Shown here: positions 7,490 through 15,833 of the stretch, one piece after another | Layout: each line of letters begins with the position of its first letter | Position numbering within the stretch: position 1 is the stretch's first letter | Assembly (NCBI GenBank): GCA_016182485.1 | Contig: JACPGH010000007.1 | Location: 59,014 to 123,013 of the forward strand | DNA from: Candidatus Kaiserbacteria bacterium | GTDB lineage: Bacteria; Patescibacteria; Paceibacteria; UBA9973; UBA2103 | Direction of reading: 5' to 3' | Length of the DNA stretch: 64,000 nucleotides | Made by a program: the position numbers and the translations under genes | The notes under the pieces: model-generated | The model's input: the letters and a program-made list of their open reading frames with translations, nothing else | What the model was told of the DNA's origin: nothing | The model's database searches: none

Positions 7490-8989
7490 CTATCCTATTC
7501 GTTCCCGTAGCAACTTTTGCAGTTCTTGAGGATTGCCCGCTCCGCGGCTCTCCCGCATAGCCTGCCCGACCAGGTACTGAAGGGAGGCCTGTTTGCCGCC
7601 TCTGTACTCCTCAACCGCCTTCTGCTCGCGGGCAATTACGGAATCAACTATGGCGCCGAGCGCAGTCGCATCGTGCACTTGGATAAGATCGTGCTCCTTC
7701 GCGATAATTTCCGGATCTTCATTACCGCCGCCTTCTACTAAAAGCGCGAGCGTATCCTTCGCGCCGCGGGAAGAGAGCGACTGGGCTTTCACCAGCTTGA
7801 TGAGTTTTGCGAATGCATTTGGATCCAGTGATTCGTAATCTTCATTCCCTTTCTTTGCGTATATACCGGCAAGATCTGAAACTATGTAATTTGCCGCCAG
7901 ACGAACATTATCCGAATCATTTGAAAGCGCGGCTGCGACGGCGTCGAAGAAGGCCGCCCGCTCGAGAGTGCCTGAGACATATGCGATATCGTTCTCCTTA
8001 AGCGCATAGTCTCTCGCGTACCGCTCGCGCCGGAGCCAGGGCAGCTCGGGCAGCGACGCGCGTATCGCTTCAGTCCCGAATTCCGGAATCTCAGAAATAA
8101 GCAGCTTGGGCAGATCGGGTTCCGGAAAATACCTATAGTCGGCGCTCCCCTCTTTAAACCGCTGGTGGAAGGTCTCCTGTTTTTCTTCGTTCCAGCCGCG
8201 CGTCTCCTGCACCACCTTCCCTCCTTCTTGGAGCAGTTTCGTCTGCCGCTTGATCTCAAAATCAATCGCCCGCTCCACTGACCTAAACGAATTCAGGTTT
8301 TTTATTTCGACCTTTGTTCCCAGTTTTGAATTTTGGTCATTGGTGCTTGTTTGGTTCTTGAGATTTGGTTCTTGGGATTTAGCCACGCTGACGTTCGCCT
8401 CGATGCGCATCTCGCCTTTTTCCAGATTCGCTTCGCTGGCGCCGAGAGTGCGCAAGAGAAGCTGCAGTTCGCGCGCGAAGCGGCCGGCAGTCGAAGCATC
8501 GGGGATGACCGGCTCCGTTACTAGCTCCATGAGCGGGATGCCCGCGCGATTGAAATCGACGAGACTCCTTCCTGCAGTCCGTTCGCTGCGCTCAGGATCT
8601 CCGGCTTCGCCTGCGACGTGAATAGAGCGGGCGGTATCTTCTTCGAGATGCACGCGCGTCAATTCCACTCCAACAAGAGAGCCGCCGACAACAAGCGGGT
8701 TGGCATACTGACTGATCTGATACCCCTTCGGAATATCCGGGTAAAAATAGGACTTGCGATCGAATTCGCTGTAGTCCGCGAGCGCGCCGCCGAGCGCGGT
8801 GCCGACACGCAGGATATGCCGCACCGCCTCCCGATTCGCTACCGGCAGAGTCCCGGGGTGAGCGAGACAAATGGGACATATATTGACGTTCGGCCGCGTC
8901 TCGTCCGGATCGTTCGCGCAGGAGCAGAACATCTTGGTCCGGGTCTTGAGCTCGGCGTGGATCTCGAGACCGATGGTAGGACGATACAT
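7490..8989 (-). CDS. gatB: Asp-tRNA(Asn)/Glu-tRNA(Gln) amidotransferase subunit B
   Basis: About 499 residues. GatB of the GatCAB complex binds misacylated tRNA and transfers ammonia from GatA to make Gln-tRNA(Gln) or Asn-tRNA(Asn). Visible signatures: IGLEIHAELKT near residue 6, zinc-type cysteines (FCSC, CPIC) at about 22-43, and VEIKNLNSFRSVERAI. The YqeY-type tail is present. I chose MYRPTIGLE (8989) as start because the family begins a few residues before IGLE and TATCTT lies 6 nt upstream; M at 9007 is the alternative. The stretch KSQEPNLKNQTSTNDQNS before LGTKVEIKN is longer than the family usually has and coincides with a TTGG-type repeat in the DNA, so it is a repeat insertion tolerated in frame. 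gatA and gatC are not in this window. Confidence 0.95.
   Translation of the reverse strand: MYRPTIGLEIHAELKTRTKMFCSCANDPDETRPNVNICPICLAHPGTLPVANREAVRHILRVGTALGGALADYSEFDRKSYFYPDIPKGYQISQYANPLVVGGSLVGVELTRVHLEEDTARSIHVAGEAGDPERSERTAGRSLVDFNRAGIPLMELVTEPVIPDASTAGRFARELQLLLRTLGASEANLEKGEMRIEANVSVAKSQEPNLKNQTSTNDQNSKLGTKVEIKNLNSFRSVERAIDFEIKRQTKLLQEGGKVVQETRGWNEEKQETFHQRFKEGSADYRYFPEPDLPKLLISEIPEFGTEAIRASLPELPWLRRERYARDYALKENDIAYVSGTLERAAFFDAVAAALSNDSDNVRLAANYIVSDLAGIYAKKGNEDYESLDPNAFAKLIKLVKAQSLSSRGAKDTLALLVEGGGNEDPEIIAKEHDLIQVHDATALGAIVDSVIAREQKAVEEYRGGKQASLQYLVGQAMRESRGAGNPQELQKLLRERIG
8325..8385. repeat. TTGGTTCTTG-type repeat inside gatB
   Basis: Degenerate units of the type TTGGTTCTTGRGATT (plus-strand orientation) lie inside the gatB reading frame. 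The encoded KSQEPN also appears at the SecA C-terminus, where the same repeat family extends that gene. Confidence 0.75.
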
Positions 8990-9011
8990 ATGCGAAAGAT
9001 ACTTCATAAAG

Positions 9012-9170
9012 CACCAAATCTCAAATCGCAAGATCCAAGATGAGTGCCCAAGAACCAACCTCTAAGAACCAAACAAAAACCAATGTCCAAAGGACCAATG
9101 TTTTATTTTTGAAGATTGGTGCTTGAAATTTGTTTGGTACTTGGGGTTTGGTGCTTGGAATTTAGTATTT
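9012..9170. repeat. TTGG/CCAA repeat cluster at the obgE-gatB junction
   Basis: Units in TTGG orientation (about 9116-9165, also forming the obgE 3' end) face units in CCAA orientation (about 9015-9100), giving a large imperfect stem-loop in RNA. It could slow or end transcription between the two genes. It also supplies the last ~20 codons of obgE. Confidence 0.7.
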
Positions 9171-10125
9171 TTGAGAGTGTACCCGAGAATGCTTTGACCG
9201 ATTCGGGCTCTTCGACCGTGACTGAAAGCACTTCCCTGCCGGTACTAGCGGCTAGAAGCTGGATCCTGGTTTCTCGTTCTGCGGCAGATATGAGGTCTAT
9301 TTTTGACAGGATAATAATCTCTCGTTTGCGGGTCAGGCCTTGGCCGAATGCCTCAAGCTCTTTGCACACCTCCTCATAGGCCTTTAGCGGGTCATCTTGG
9401 TCTGCCGAGACGAGATGCAAGAGAATACCTGTCCTTTCTATATGCTTCAGGAATTTTATGCCGAGTCCTCGGCCAGCCGAGGCGCCTTCTATCAAACCAG
9501 GTATATCGGCCAGGATATAGCCATAGAAATCGCCGAGCGTTGGTTCGAGGGTTGTAAAGGGATAGTCCCCTATCTTAGACTTCGCGCGAGTAAGGGCGTT
9601 TAAGAGAGAGGATTTCCCGGCATTGGGCAAGCCAATGAGCCCCACATCGGCGATAAGCTTGAGAGACAGCTCGATATTCCCCTCCTTCCCCGGCTTGCCG
9701 GCTGTCTGCTGGAAAGGATTCCGGTTCGTAGAGCTCTTGAAGCGCGCGTTGCCGAGCCCGCCCTTCCCCCCGCGGAAGATAATGATGCGCTCCCCTTCTT
9801 CCTTCACCTCGTACTCCTTCCCGACCGAGGGCACTCGGACATGCGTTCCGACCGGGACCTTAAGGAGAACCGGCTCGCCGTCCGCCCCGGTCTGAAGCTC
9901 GTTCTTCCCAGCTTCGCCGTCTTCTGCCTTAAATTTTTTCTCATATTTATAATTGGCGAGAGCGGCATAATCACGCACTCCAACCAGAATAACGTCGCCT
10001 CCCCTGCCGCCATCCCCGCCCGAGGGCCCGCCCTTCGCCTTTTCTTTGGTCCGCCGCCAGCGAATGACGCCGTCGCCGCCCTTCCCCGCCGCGGCGTAGA
10101 TTGTCACCTCGTCTACAAATGCCAT
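9103..10125 (-). CDS. obgE: GTPase Obg/CgtA
   Basis: About 340 residues. Obg is a ribosome-associated GTPase acting in 50S assembly and growth control. The Gly-rich Obg domain covers about 1-158 (AGKGGDGVIRWRR, GGKGGLGNARFKSS), then the G domain with GLPNAGKSS (G1), DIPGLIEGAS (G3) and LSKIDL (variant G4). The start MAFVDEVTIY at 10125 matches the family; the longer frame upstream is repeat sequence. TATCGT lies 6 nt before this ATG. The C-terminus (KHQTPSTKQISSTNLQK) is encoded by the dispersed repeat and replaces the usual tail. Confidence 0.95.
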   Translation of the reverse strand: MAFVDEVTIYAAAGKGGDGVIRWRRTKEKAKGGPSGGDGGRGGDVILVGVRDYAALANYKYEKKFKAEDGEAGKNELQTGADGEPVLLKVPVGTHVRVPSVGKEYEVKEEGERIIIFRGGKGGLGNARFKSSTNRNPFQQTAGKPGKEGNIELSLKLIADVGLIGLPNAGKSSLLNALTRAKSKIGDYPFTTLEPTLGDFYGYILADIPGLIEGASAGRGLGIKFLKHIERTGILLHLVSADQDDPLKAYEEVCKELEAFGQGLTRKREIIILSKIDLISAAERETRIQLLAASTGREVLSVTVEEPESVKAFSGTLSKILNSKHQTPSTKQISSTNLQK

Positions 10126-10129
10126 TGCA

Positions 10130-10205
10130 CCACGATACGCTAAAAAGAACCAAGAACCAAATCGCAAGAACCAAACAAACCACGCTAAAAAGAACCAAGG
10201 ACCAA
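10130..10205. repeat. TTGG-type repeat array upstream of obgE
   Basis: Near-tandem units (GGTTCTTTTTAGCG occurs twice) fill the gap between the four-helix-bundle gene and obgE. The probable obgE -10 (TATCGT) lies at the edge of the array. Confidence 0.75.
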
Positions 10206-10213
10206 ACAAACAC

Positions 10214-10573
10214 TCAGGATACCTTATTGATGATTGCAGTAAGTATGAGCATGATTTCCCGCGCCTCGGATCTCAAGCGATGGCATTCCGCTATTCCATT
10301 TTCATTTGACTCTAGCAAGGAAAGCCAAAAGGCACTTTCCTTTGCTTCTTTTCGAGATATCCGCAATCTCATAACGAAGTCCTTCTTCCCGAGCGCCTCA
10401 TTTCCTTCAATATAATTTGCCCCAATGGCTCCGGATGAGCGAACTAATTGCTTAGCATCTTCATTGTTTTGTATGGTTTTCGGTAATCTGGAAACAAGCT
10501 TTCGTACGTCTTGAGCAAAAATCAGCGTCCTTTCTTCAAGATTAAAACGTTTGCTCTTTTGAACATTGGTCAT
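10214..10573 (-). CDS. Four-helix-bundle protein (23S rRNA intervening-sequence protein family)
   Basis: 119 residues. Signatures of the TIGR02436/S23 family are clear: QLVRSSGAIGANYIEGNEAL and FVMRLRISRKEAKESAFWL. Members are small helical bundles, first found in insertions in 23S rRNA but now common as stand-alone genes; their biochemical role is not established. The ATG overlaps the secA stop (ATGA), so it is probably co-translated with secA. Its 5' end lies in repeat sequence, and the first ~10 residues (MTNVQKSKRF) may derive from it. The family's presence between secA and obgE suggests insertion into a housekeeping block. Confidence 0.9.
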   Translation of the reverse strand: MTNVQKSKRFNLEERTLIFAQDVRKLVSRLPKTIQNNEDAKQLVRSSGAIGANYIEGNEALGKKDFVMRLRISRKEAKESAFWLSLLESNENGIAECHRLRSEAREIMLILTAIINKVS

Positions 10574-10612
10574 TGAGATTTGTTTGGTTCTTGCGATTTG
10601 TGATTTGGTACT
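10567..10612. repeat. TTGG-type repeat at the secA 3' end
   Basis: The repeat supplies the last codons of secA (NHKSQEPNKSQ) and the start of the next gene. Confidence 0.7.
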
Positions 10613-13116
10613 TCAATAATACTCCATCCGTCGGCGAGGAACGGTTCGGCTTTTTTATATTTTATCGTCTTCGTTTCGTCGCCTTTTTTGATGGTAACAA
10701 AATCGTTCCGGCCGTAGGATTGCTTGTTTACGATCGGCTGAGACCCGGAGTCTTCCGAGCCGGCGGCTATGAGTTGCGCCCGGATCTTCGCTTCTTCCGC
10801 CCTGATGCGCGCCTCGTCCCGCGGCAGGATGTGCGGAACCATCTCGGCGATGGTGGCACGGATATTTTCTTCGAGCTGACGGAAGCGCGCGAGCCCTTCG
10901 CGCCGATACTCGATGAGAGGATCCCGCTGGCCATACGCGCGCAAGGACACCGAGCGGCGCAGATAATCCATCGCCTCTAGATGCTCGAGCCAGAAAGTGT
11001 CGATTACCTGCAGAAGGAGTCTCCGGAGGGTCGCTCCGAACGCCTCGCCTAGCTCGGCCTTCCTGGCTTCGAATGTCTCGAGGGTCTGCGCAGGCGCGCC
11101 CGCGAGCATCTCCCGGACGATCTCTTCCACTTCGGCGTTACTCCCGAGAAGCGCGGTCCGGCGGCGAGCATAGATCGCGAGCCGCTGGGTATTCATCACG
11201 TCGTCGTAGGCGAGCACCTGCTTGCGCGCGTCGAAGTTGAAGCCCTCGATGCGCTCCTGCGCCGTCTCGAGCGACCGCGTTATCATCGCGCTCTCTATCG
11301 GCTCGTCCTCGGGAATGCCGAAGCGGCCCATCACCTTCTTCAGGGTCTCAGACGCGAACACGCGCATCAGCTTGTCTTCCAGAGATACGTAAAATCTCGT
11401 TTCGCCGGGATCGCCTTGGCGGCCGGAGCGGCCGCGCAGCTGATTGTCGATGCGGCGCGCGTCATGCCGCTCCGTGCCGATGACCACCAACCCTCCCTTT
11501 AAGAGAACGGAGGCGCGCTCGTCCGCAGTGGCGCGCGCGCCGCCGAGCTTGATGTCGACGCCTCGGCCGGCGAGGTTGGTCGCCACCGTCACCCTCCCCT
11601 CCTTCCCCGCCTCCGCAATGATCTCGCCTTCGCGTTCGTGATTCTTAGCGTTCAGCAACTCGTGCGGCACTCCCGCCTCGGCGAGATACCCGCTCACCAG
11701 CTCGTTGTCCTCGATCGATACGGTGCCGACGAGGATCGGCTGGCCTTTCTCATGCCGTTCCTTCACGGCTTTCGCCACCGCGCGGTATTTCCCGGCCGCC
11801 GTCTGGAATATGAGGTCGTCGTGATCCTTGCGCGCGACCGGCTTGTTAGTCGGGATGGCTACGACCTCGAGCCCGTAGACTGTATAAAATTCTTCCTCGG
11901 AAGAGAGGGCCGTGCCCGTCATGCCCGCGAGCCGCGCATACATACGGAACAGATTTTGGAACGTCACGGTCGCGTACGTCCGCGTTTCTTCTTTCACTGC
12001 GGCGCCTTCTTTCGCCTCGATCGCTTGATGCAGGCCCTCCGACCAGCGGCGGCCGGGCTGGAGCCTGCCGGTAAACTCGTCGACGATGACTATCTCGCCG
12101 CCCTGTACCACATATTCCTTATCCTTATGGAAAAGCGCCTTGGCGCGCACGGCCGTCTCAAGATGGTGCGCGTACTTCACCCCGCCCTCGGTATATAAGT
12201 TCTCGAGGCCGAGCGCCGCTTCGGCTTTTTTCATTCCCGCGTCCGTCACTTGGATCGCCTTCTGCTTCTCGTCCACCGTGTAATCCTCTCCCTCCCGCAT
12301 GTGCTCGACGATGCCGGCGAACCGCTCGTAGAGCATCTGCGAATCTCCCGCGGGCCCCGAGATGATAAGCGGAGTGCGCGCTTCGTCGATCAAGATCGAG
12401 TCTACCTCGTCGATGATCGCGTAATGGAAGCCGCTCTGCCGCTGGACTATCTGCGGCATTTCATACGCGGTATTGTCGCGCAGGTAATCGAATCCCAATT
12501 CGTTGTTCGTCACGTAGGTGATGTCCGCGGCGTACGCCTCCTGCTTGGACACCGGCCGCAGATAATCGTAAAAGACGAGATACGCCCCGGCTACATCGCG
12601 CGCCTCGTCCTCCTGCTTCTCCGTATGCGATGCGTCATATCGAAAGGCGCCGGAACTCGTCACCACGCCCACCGAAAGGCCGAGATAATCGTAGATCTGT
12701 CCCATCCAGGCCGCATCGCGCCGCGCGAGATAGTCGTTCACCGTGATGATGTGCACGCCTTTGCCGGAGAGCGCATGGAACGTGGCCGGTAGAGTCGCGA
12801 CCAGCGTCTTCCCTTCTCCGGTGCGCATCTCGGCGATCTTCCCCTGCGCGAGCGCGAGCCCTCCCGCGAGCTGGACATCGAAATGGAACTGCCCGAGGGT
12901 ACGGCGCGCCGCTTCGCGCACGAGAGCAAATACAAGCGGCAAGTCCTCCTCCCGAGCGGCTTCGCCCTTGAGCGCCGCGAGCCTCCCGGAAAGCGCCTCT
13001 TTCGGCAGTCCCGTAAGCTCGCCCTCGAGCGCATTCACCCTCTCGATGGCCGGCGCCGCCGCTTTGAGAAATGCGGCGGATTGATCCTTAGAGAATAAGC
13101 GCGAAAGCCCTAACAT
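10570..13116 (-). CDS. secA: Preprotein translocase ATPase SecA
   Basis: 848 residues, normal for SecA. The motor drives protein export through SecYEG. Seen: MRTGEGKT (Walker A, about residue 97), VNDYLARRD, YAIIDEVDSILIDEARTP (DEAD-like box and following helix), TNLAGRGVDIKLGG and the GRSGRQGDPG motif of the second NBD. The C-terminal zinc-binding SecB-type tail is absent; a basic region and repeat-derived residues stand there instead. The long upstream frame is rejected: MLGLSRLFSKDQ is the family-like start and TATGAT lies exactly 6 nt before it. Confidence 0.97.
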   Translation of the reverse strand: MLGLSRLFSKDQSAAFLKAAAPAIERVNALEGELTGLPKEALSGRLAALKGEAAREEDLPLVFALVREAARRTLGQFHFDVQLAGGLALAQGKIAEMRTGEGKTLVATLPATFHALSGKGVHIITVNDYLARRDAAWMGQIYDYLGLSVGVVTSSGAFRYDASHTEKQEDEARDVAGAYLVFYDYLRPVSKQEAYAADITYVTNNELGFDYLRDNTAYEMPQIVQRQSGFHYAIIDEVDSILIDEARTPLIISGPAGDSQMLYERFAGIVEHMREGEDYTVDEKQKAIQVTDAGMKKAEAALGLENLYTEGGVKYAHHLETAVRAKALFHKDKEYVVQGGEIVIVDEFTGRLQPGRRWSEGLHQAIEAKEGAAVKEETRTYATVTFQNLFRMYARLAGMTGTALSSEEEFYTVYGLEVVAIPTNKPVARKDHDDLIFQTAAGKYRAVAKAVKERHEKGQPILVGTVSIEDNELVSGYLAEAGVPHELLNAKNHEREGEIIAEAGKEGRVTVATNLAGRGVDIKLGGARATADERASVLLKGGLVVIGTERHDARRIDNQLRGRSGRQGDPGETRFYVSLEDKLMRVFASETLKKVMGRFGIPEDEPIESAMITRSLETAQERIEGFNFDARKQVLAYDDVMNTQRLAIYARRRTALLGSNAEVEEIVREMLAGAPAQTLETFEARKAELGEAFGATLRRLLLQVIDTFWLEHLEAMDYLRRSVSLRAYGQRDPLIEYRREGLARFRQLEENIRATIAEMVPHILPRDEARIRAEEAKIRAQLIAAGSEDSGSQPIVNKQSYGRNDFVTIKKGDETKTIKYKKAEPFLADGWSIIEVPNHKSQEPNKSQ

Positions 13117-13122
13117 TGGGCC

Positions 13123-13128
13123 ATCATA
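13123..13128 (-). promoter_or_regulatory. -10 TATGAT of secA, leaderless spacing
   Basis: Six nucleotides separate the hexamer from the secA ATG (13116). TTGCGA stands 17 nt further upstream as a possible -35. Confidence 0.6.
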
Positions 13129-13242
13129 CCCCGTATGACTACTTTTCGCGATATTGCATATTGGTAAAAGTACGTACAGCCAGCGCGTGGAGGCATACAT
13201 AGAAAACAGGCGCGGCATCGGCGAGTTGTCATACGGGGCATA

Positions 13243-13278
13243 ACAGAAAATCGCGTCCTCCGGGACGCGATTTTCTGT
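13243..13278 (-). terminator. Perfect 16-bp hairpin terminator
   Basis: Arms 13243-13258 and 13263-13278 with loop TCCG; the outer stem is A/T rich (AAAA/TTTT). It follows the stop of the tiny Lys-rich ORF and separates it from secA. Confidence 0.8.
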
Positions 13279-13291
13279 ATCGAGGCTGATA

Positions 13292-13339
13292 CTATTTGCG
13301 CTTCTTCGATGCCTTTTTCTTTGCCTTCTTCTTTGCCAT
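13292..13339 (-). CDS. 15-residue lysine-rich mini-protein
   Basis: ATG GCA AAG AAG ... TAG encodes MAKKKAKKKASKKRK, with 10 Lys/Arg of 15 residues. It is far below usual ORF cut-offs. A strong hairpin terminator begins 14 nt after the stop, which supports a short independent transcript. A possible -10 (TATTCT) lies about 15-20 nt upstream, with a 16-nt palindrome (13386-13401) above it. It could bind nucleic acid like Lys-rich histone-like or small ribosomal peptides; no function is established. Alternatively the transcript is a small RNA and the ORF is incidental. Confidence 0.5.
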   Translation of the reverse strand: MAKKKAKKKASKKRK

Positions 13340-13385
13340 GGTGGTTGCAATTTAGAATAACGGCTGATATGTCGACCCGTCTGCG

Positions 13386-13401
13386 CATTCGCCAGCTGGC
13401 G
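13386..13401. promoter_or_regulatory. 16-nt perfect palindrome upstream of mini-ORF
   Basis: TTCGCCAGCTGGCGAA is self-complementary and lies about 50 nt upstream of the 15-codon ORF; candidate protein-binding site. Confidence 0.4.
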
Positions 13402-13559
13402 AAAAATTTTCCGCAAACGTTTCTACTCACTAGTATCGCGCATTAAAAATATTTTTTGGGTTAATTTTTGCGCGACCTGTGGATAAACTCGCGTCAAAAA
13501 ATTTCTCCGCAAAAAAATTTTCTCTAAAAGTTTTGAAAATCTTCTTGTTTCTCCCGCTT

Positions 13560-13587
13560 GCCCAGTAGGAAATGCCTTTTACTGGGC
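13560..13587 (-). terminator. Hairpin embedding the stop codon of the O-antigen ligase gene
   Basis: Arms GCCCAGTA (13560-13567) and TACTGGGC (13580-13587). The TAA stop (13579-13581) lies in the stem. No T-run follows, so it may be a repeat element or an RNA end-protecting hairpin rather than a classical terminator. Confidence 0.5.
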
Positions 13588-15789
13588 TTGTATCTGCGCG
13601 ATCGCGGAGTTCGCCGCGGCCGCCGCCTCCGGGAAACGGTCGGCGGCGGCGCGCAGCGTACGAATAGCTGCGGACGAATTGCCTGATTGGTACTCCGCTG
13701 AAGCGAGCGCGAACCAAGCCTGCGGCGGGGCCCCCGGCTTCTCTGTGCGCTGCGCGAGCATCGAAATAAGACGCGGCCAGTTTTTGGTACGTAAATACGC
13801 GATCGCGAGGATGTCGCTGTCCACTTCGGTAGTCCCGAAGTAAGACACGAGGATCGCGTCGGCCGCCGCCTGGTCGCCCGCCGCGAAATGGCCGAGAGCG
13901 GCATAAATCGCGAGATCGGAGAATTGGGGGCCGAGCTCATACGCTTTCAGGAAATCCGCCTGAGCGGCTTTCGTCTCGCCGAGATCCAGCTCGAGCGCGC
14001 CCTTCTCGACATAAAAGCCTTCTTTCCTAGGGGAGAGCGCGACGGCCGCTTCCATCTCCTCTAAGGCGCGCGCGCCGTCGCCGGCCGCGCGATACGCATA
14101 GGAGAGTTGCAGGCGTCCGCGCGCATCCCGCGGATACGCGGCAACCTGTTTCTGCATTTCTGCGATGGCGAGAGTTACCATCCGCTGCTTTAGTTCTTGC
14201 GGGGCAGCCGGATTCTGCGCGATCGCTCCGGCGGCTGTTACCATCTGCTCGCGGATCTCTTGCGCCGCGAAGGAAGGATTTTTCGCGAGCTCCTCGAAAA
14301 CAGAGATATTCTTCGCAAGATCGTTCGACGGCGTGAGGGCAGTGATGAGCTTGCCGGCTGTCTGCATGCCGGAGATATTTACGGTCCAAATGACGACGAG
14401 CGCTCCGACTGCCGCGACCGGAAGCGCGTAAGTGGCCGCGTCGCTTTCGGAAAGTACCGGCGCCCGCTCGACCCATCGCATCGGCCGCGCCGCGCCCTCC
14501 GAAGCCTTGTGCGAAGGAAGGGCCACTTTCGAATCTATGTAGGCGAGTATCGCGAAGAAGTAAACGTACGAATACAGATTGTCGAAGACGAACATATTGT
14601 GCACCGCATAGCCGACGAGCGCGGCCGTAAGCGCGATGCGCTCGCCTGCGGAAAGCTGCGGGCCATGCCTGCTCGCCTCGCTCGCAGGCCGCCACAAGTA
14701 CCAGAACGCGAGGCCGAAAAGGGATACATATAATAGGAATGCCGGGACCCCTCCGGCAGTCAGCCAGTCAATGAATGCGCTGTGCGCGCGGTCGAACCAC
14801 GGCTCCTGGGTATGCAAGGAAGGGTCGTAATGAGCGTTGAATATATAATTAAATCCCTCCTGCCCCCAGCCGGAAACCGGACGCTCGCCTACCCCTGCCA
14901 AGGCCATCTTCCAGATGGTGAATCGGGTCTGCCCGTCCGAAAGCGAGATCGAGGCGATGCGCTGAAGCGTATGATTACTCCGTACAAAGGAGGTATCGCG
15001 CGCCGCGTAGAACGCGGCCGAGGCGAAAATAATGAGCGCGAGCGCGAGGGCTGCTACAAGGCGGGCGCGCCGGTGCGCGAGCTTCCATGCGGCCAGAAGC
15101 GCGGCAAGGACGAGCGCTGCCGCGAGAGCAAGTACCGTACCGCGAGTTTCCGTAAAGAAAAGGAGAACGCCCTCAAGCAGCGCGAGCCCGCCAAGCGAGT
15201 AGCGCAGCCACGGCCGACGCTCTGAAAACGCGAGCGAGAGCGCTATGAAAATATTGAACAAGAGATAGATCGCGAGGTATGCGGAATTGCCGAACGAAGC
15301 GTCGATCCGGGTCGCGCCCTGATGGATAGCGAGCCTGCCCGCTATCTGAAGGAGCGCGTACGCAGAGACGATGAGCGAGACGGCGAGCGACGAAAGAAAC
15401 CATGCGCGCCACTTCTTCTCGGCGCCGAGGACGGCGCTCGCGGCACCGAAGAAGCCCAAGAGATGCACCAGGAGAATCCAGCCTTCCATCCGCTCGAAAT
15501 TGCTCCAGAACGCCTTGGCGGCATTCGGCGCGAATGCATCCGCCACGGACATCCAAGCCACGAAAACAAGGACCGCGACGCCGAGCCACGAGAACCGCGG
15601 GCGATATGCCTTATCGACAAGCATGAGCACCGCCCAGGCGGCGACGGCGATCTCCGTTACGATGCGAAAATAAAACGCCTTGCCCGTGATGAACGGGAAG
15701 AAGAAGGAGTCGACGACAATGAGCGGCGTGAGCGGTACCAGAAAAAGAGCCCCGAGCGCTACATATCTGGCTATTTGTCGAGCATCCAT
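13579..15789 (-). CDS. O-antigen ligase/polymerase-like membrane protein with C-terminal TPR
   Basis: About 736 residues. The N-terminal ~430 residues hold about a dozen hydrophobic segments with the Wzy_C/O-antigen ligase hallmark in the large periplasmic loop (ETRGTVLA, GWGQEGFNYIFNAHYDP, DRAHSAFIDWLTAGG). After a further membrane segment near 470, residues about 530-736 form TPR-like helical repeats (LQLSYAYRAAGDGARALEEM, EKGALELDLGETKAAQADFL). This couples a glycan ligase or polymerase to a protein-interaction scaffold; it may transfer surface glycan to lipid or protein. MDARQIARY (15789) is chosen as start because ACTATA on the plus strand (-10 TATAGT) lies 9 nt upstream; M at 15810 is possible. 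It diverges from gmd. Confidence 0.85.
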   Translation of the reverse strand: MDARQIARYVALGALFLVPLTPLIVVDSFFFPFITGKAFYFRIVTEIAVAAWAVLMLVDKAYRPRFSWLGVAVLVFVAWMSVADAFAPNAAKAFWSNFERMEGWILLVHLLGFFGAASAVLGAEKKWRAWFLSSLAVSLIVSAYALLQIAGRLAIHQGATRIDASFGNSAYLAIYLLFNIFIALSLAFSERRPWLRYSLGGLALLEGVLLFFTETRGTVLALAAALVLAALLAAWKLAHRRARLVAALALALIIFASAAFYAARDTSFVRSNHTLQRIASISLSDGQTRFTIWKMALAGVGERPVSGWGQEGFNYIFNAHYDPSLHTQEPWFDRAHSAFIDWLTAGGVPAFLLYVSLFGLAFWYLWRPASEASRHGPQLSAGERIALTAALVGYAVHNMFVFDNLYSYVYFFAILAYIDSKVALPSHKASEGAARPMRWVERAPVLSESDAATYALPVAAVGALVVIWTVNISGMQTAGKLITALTPSNDLAKNISVFEELAKNPSFAAQEIREQMVTAAGAIAQNPAAPQELKQRMVTLAIAEMQKQVAAYPRDARGRLQLSYAYRAAGDGARALEEMEAAVALSPRKEGFYVEKGALELDLGETKAAQADFLKAYELGPQFSDLAIYAALGHFAAGDQAAADAILVSYFGTTEVDSDILAIAYLRTKNWPRLISMLAQRTEKPGAPPQAWFALASAEYQSGNSSAAIRTLRAAADRFPEAAAAANSAIAQIQAQ

Positions 15790-15798
15790 AATGGCGCA

Positions 15799-15804
15799 AC
15801 TATA
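15799..15804 (-). promoter_or_regulatory. Extended -10 (TGC-TATAGT) of the ligase gene
   Basis: Lies 9 nt before the ATG at 15789, so the leader would be only about 2 nt. Confidence 0.5.
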
Positions 15805-15833
15805 GCACATCGTGTAAGGTATCCTTATATTGT

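Noticed and set aside
13117..13416. N-terminal extension of SecA by about 100 residues
   Set aside because: The extension overlaps the Lys-rich mini-ORF and terminator and is unlike SecA; MLGLSRLF is the normal start with a -10 at 6 nt.
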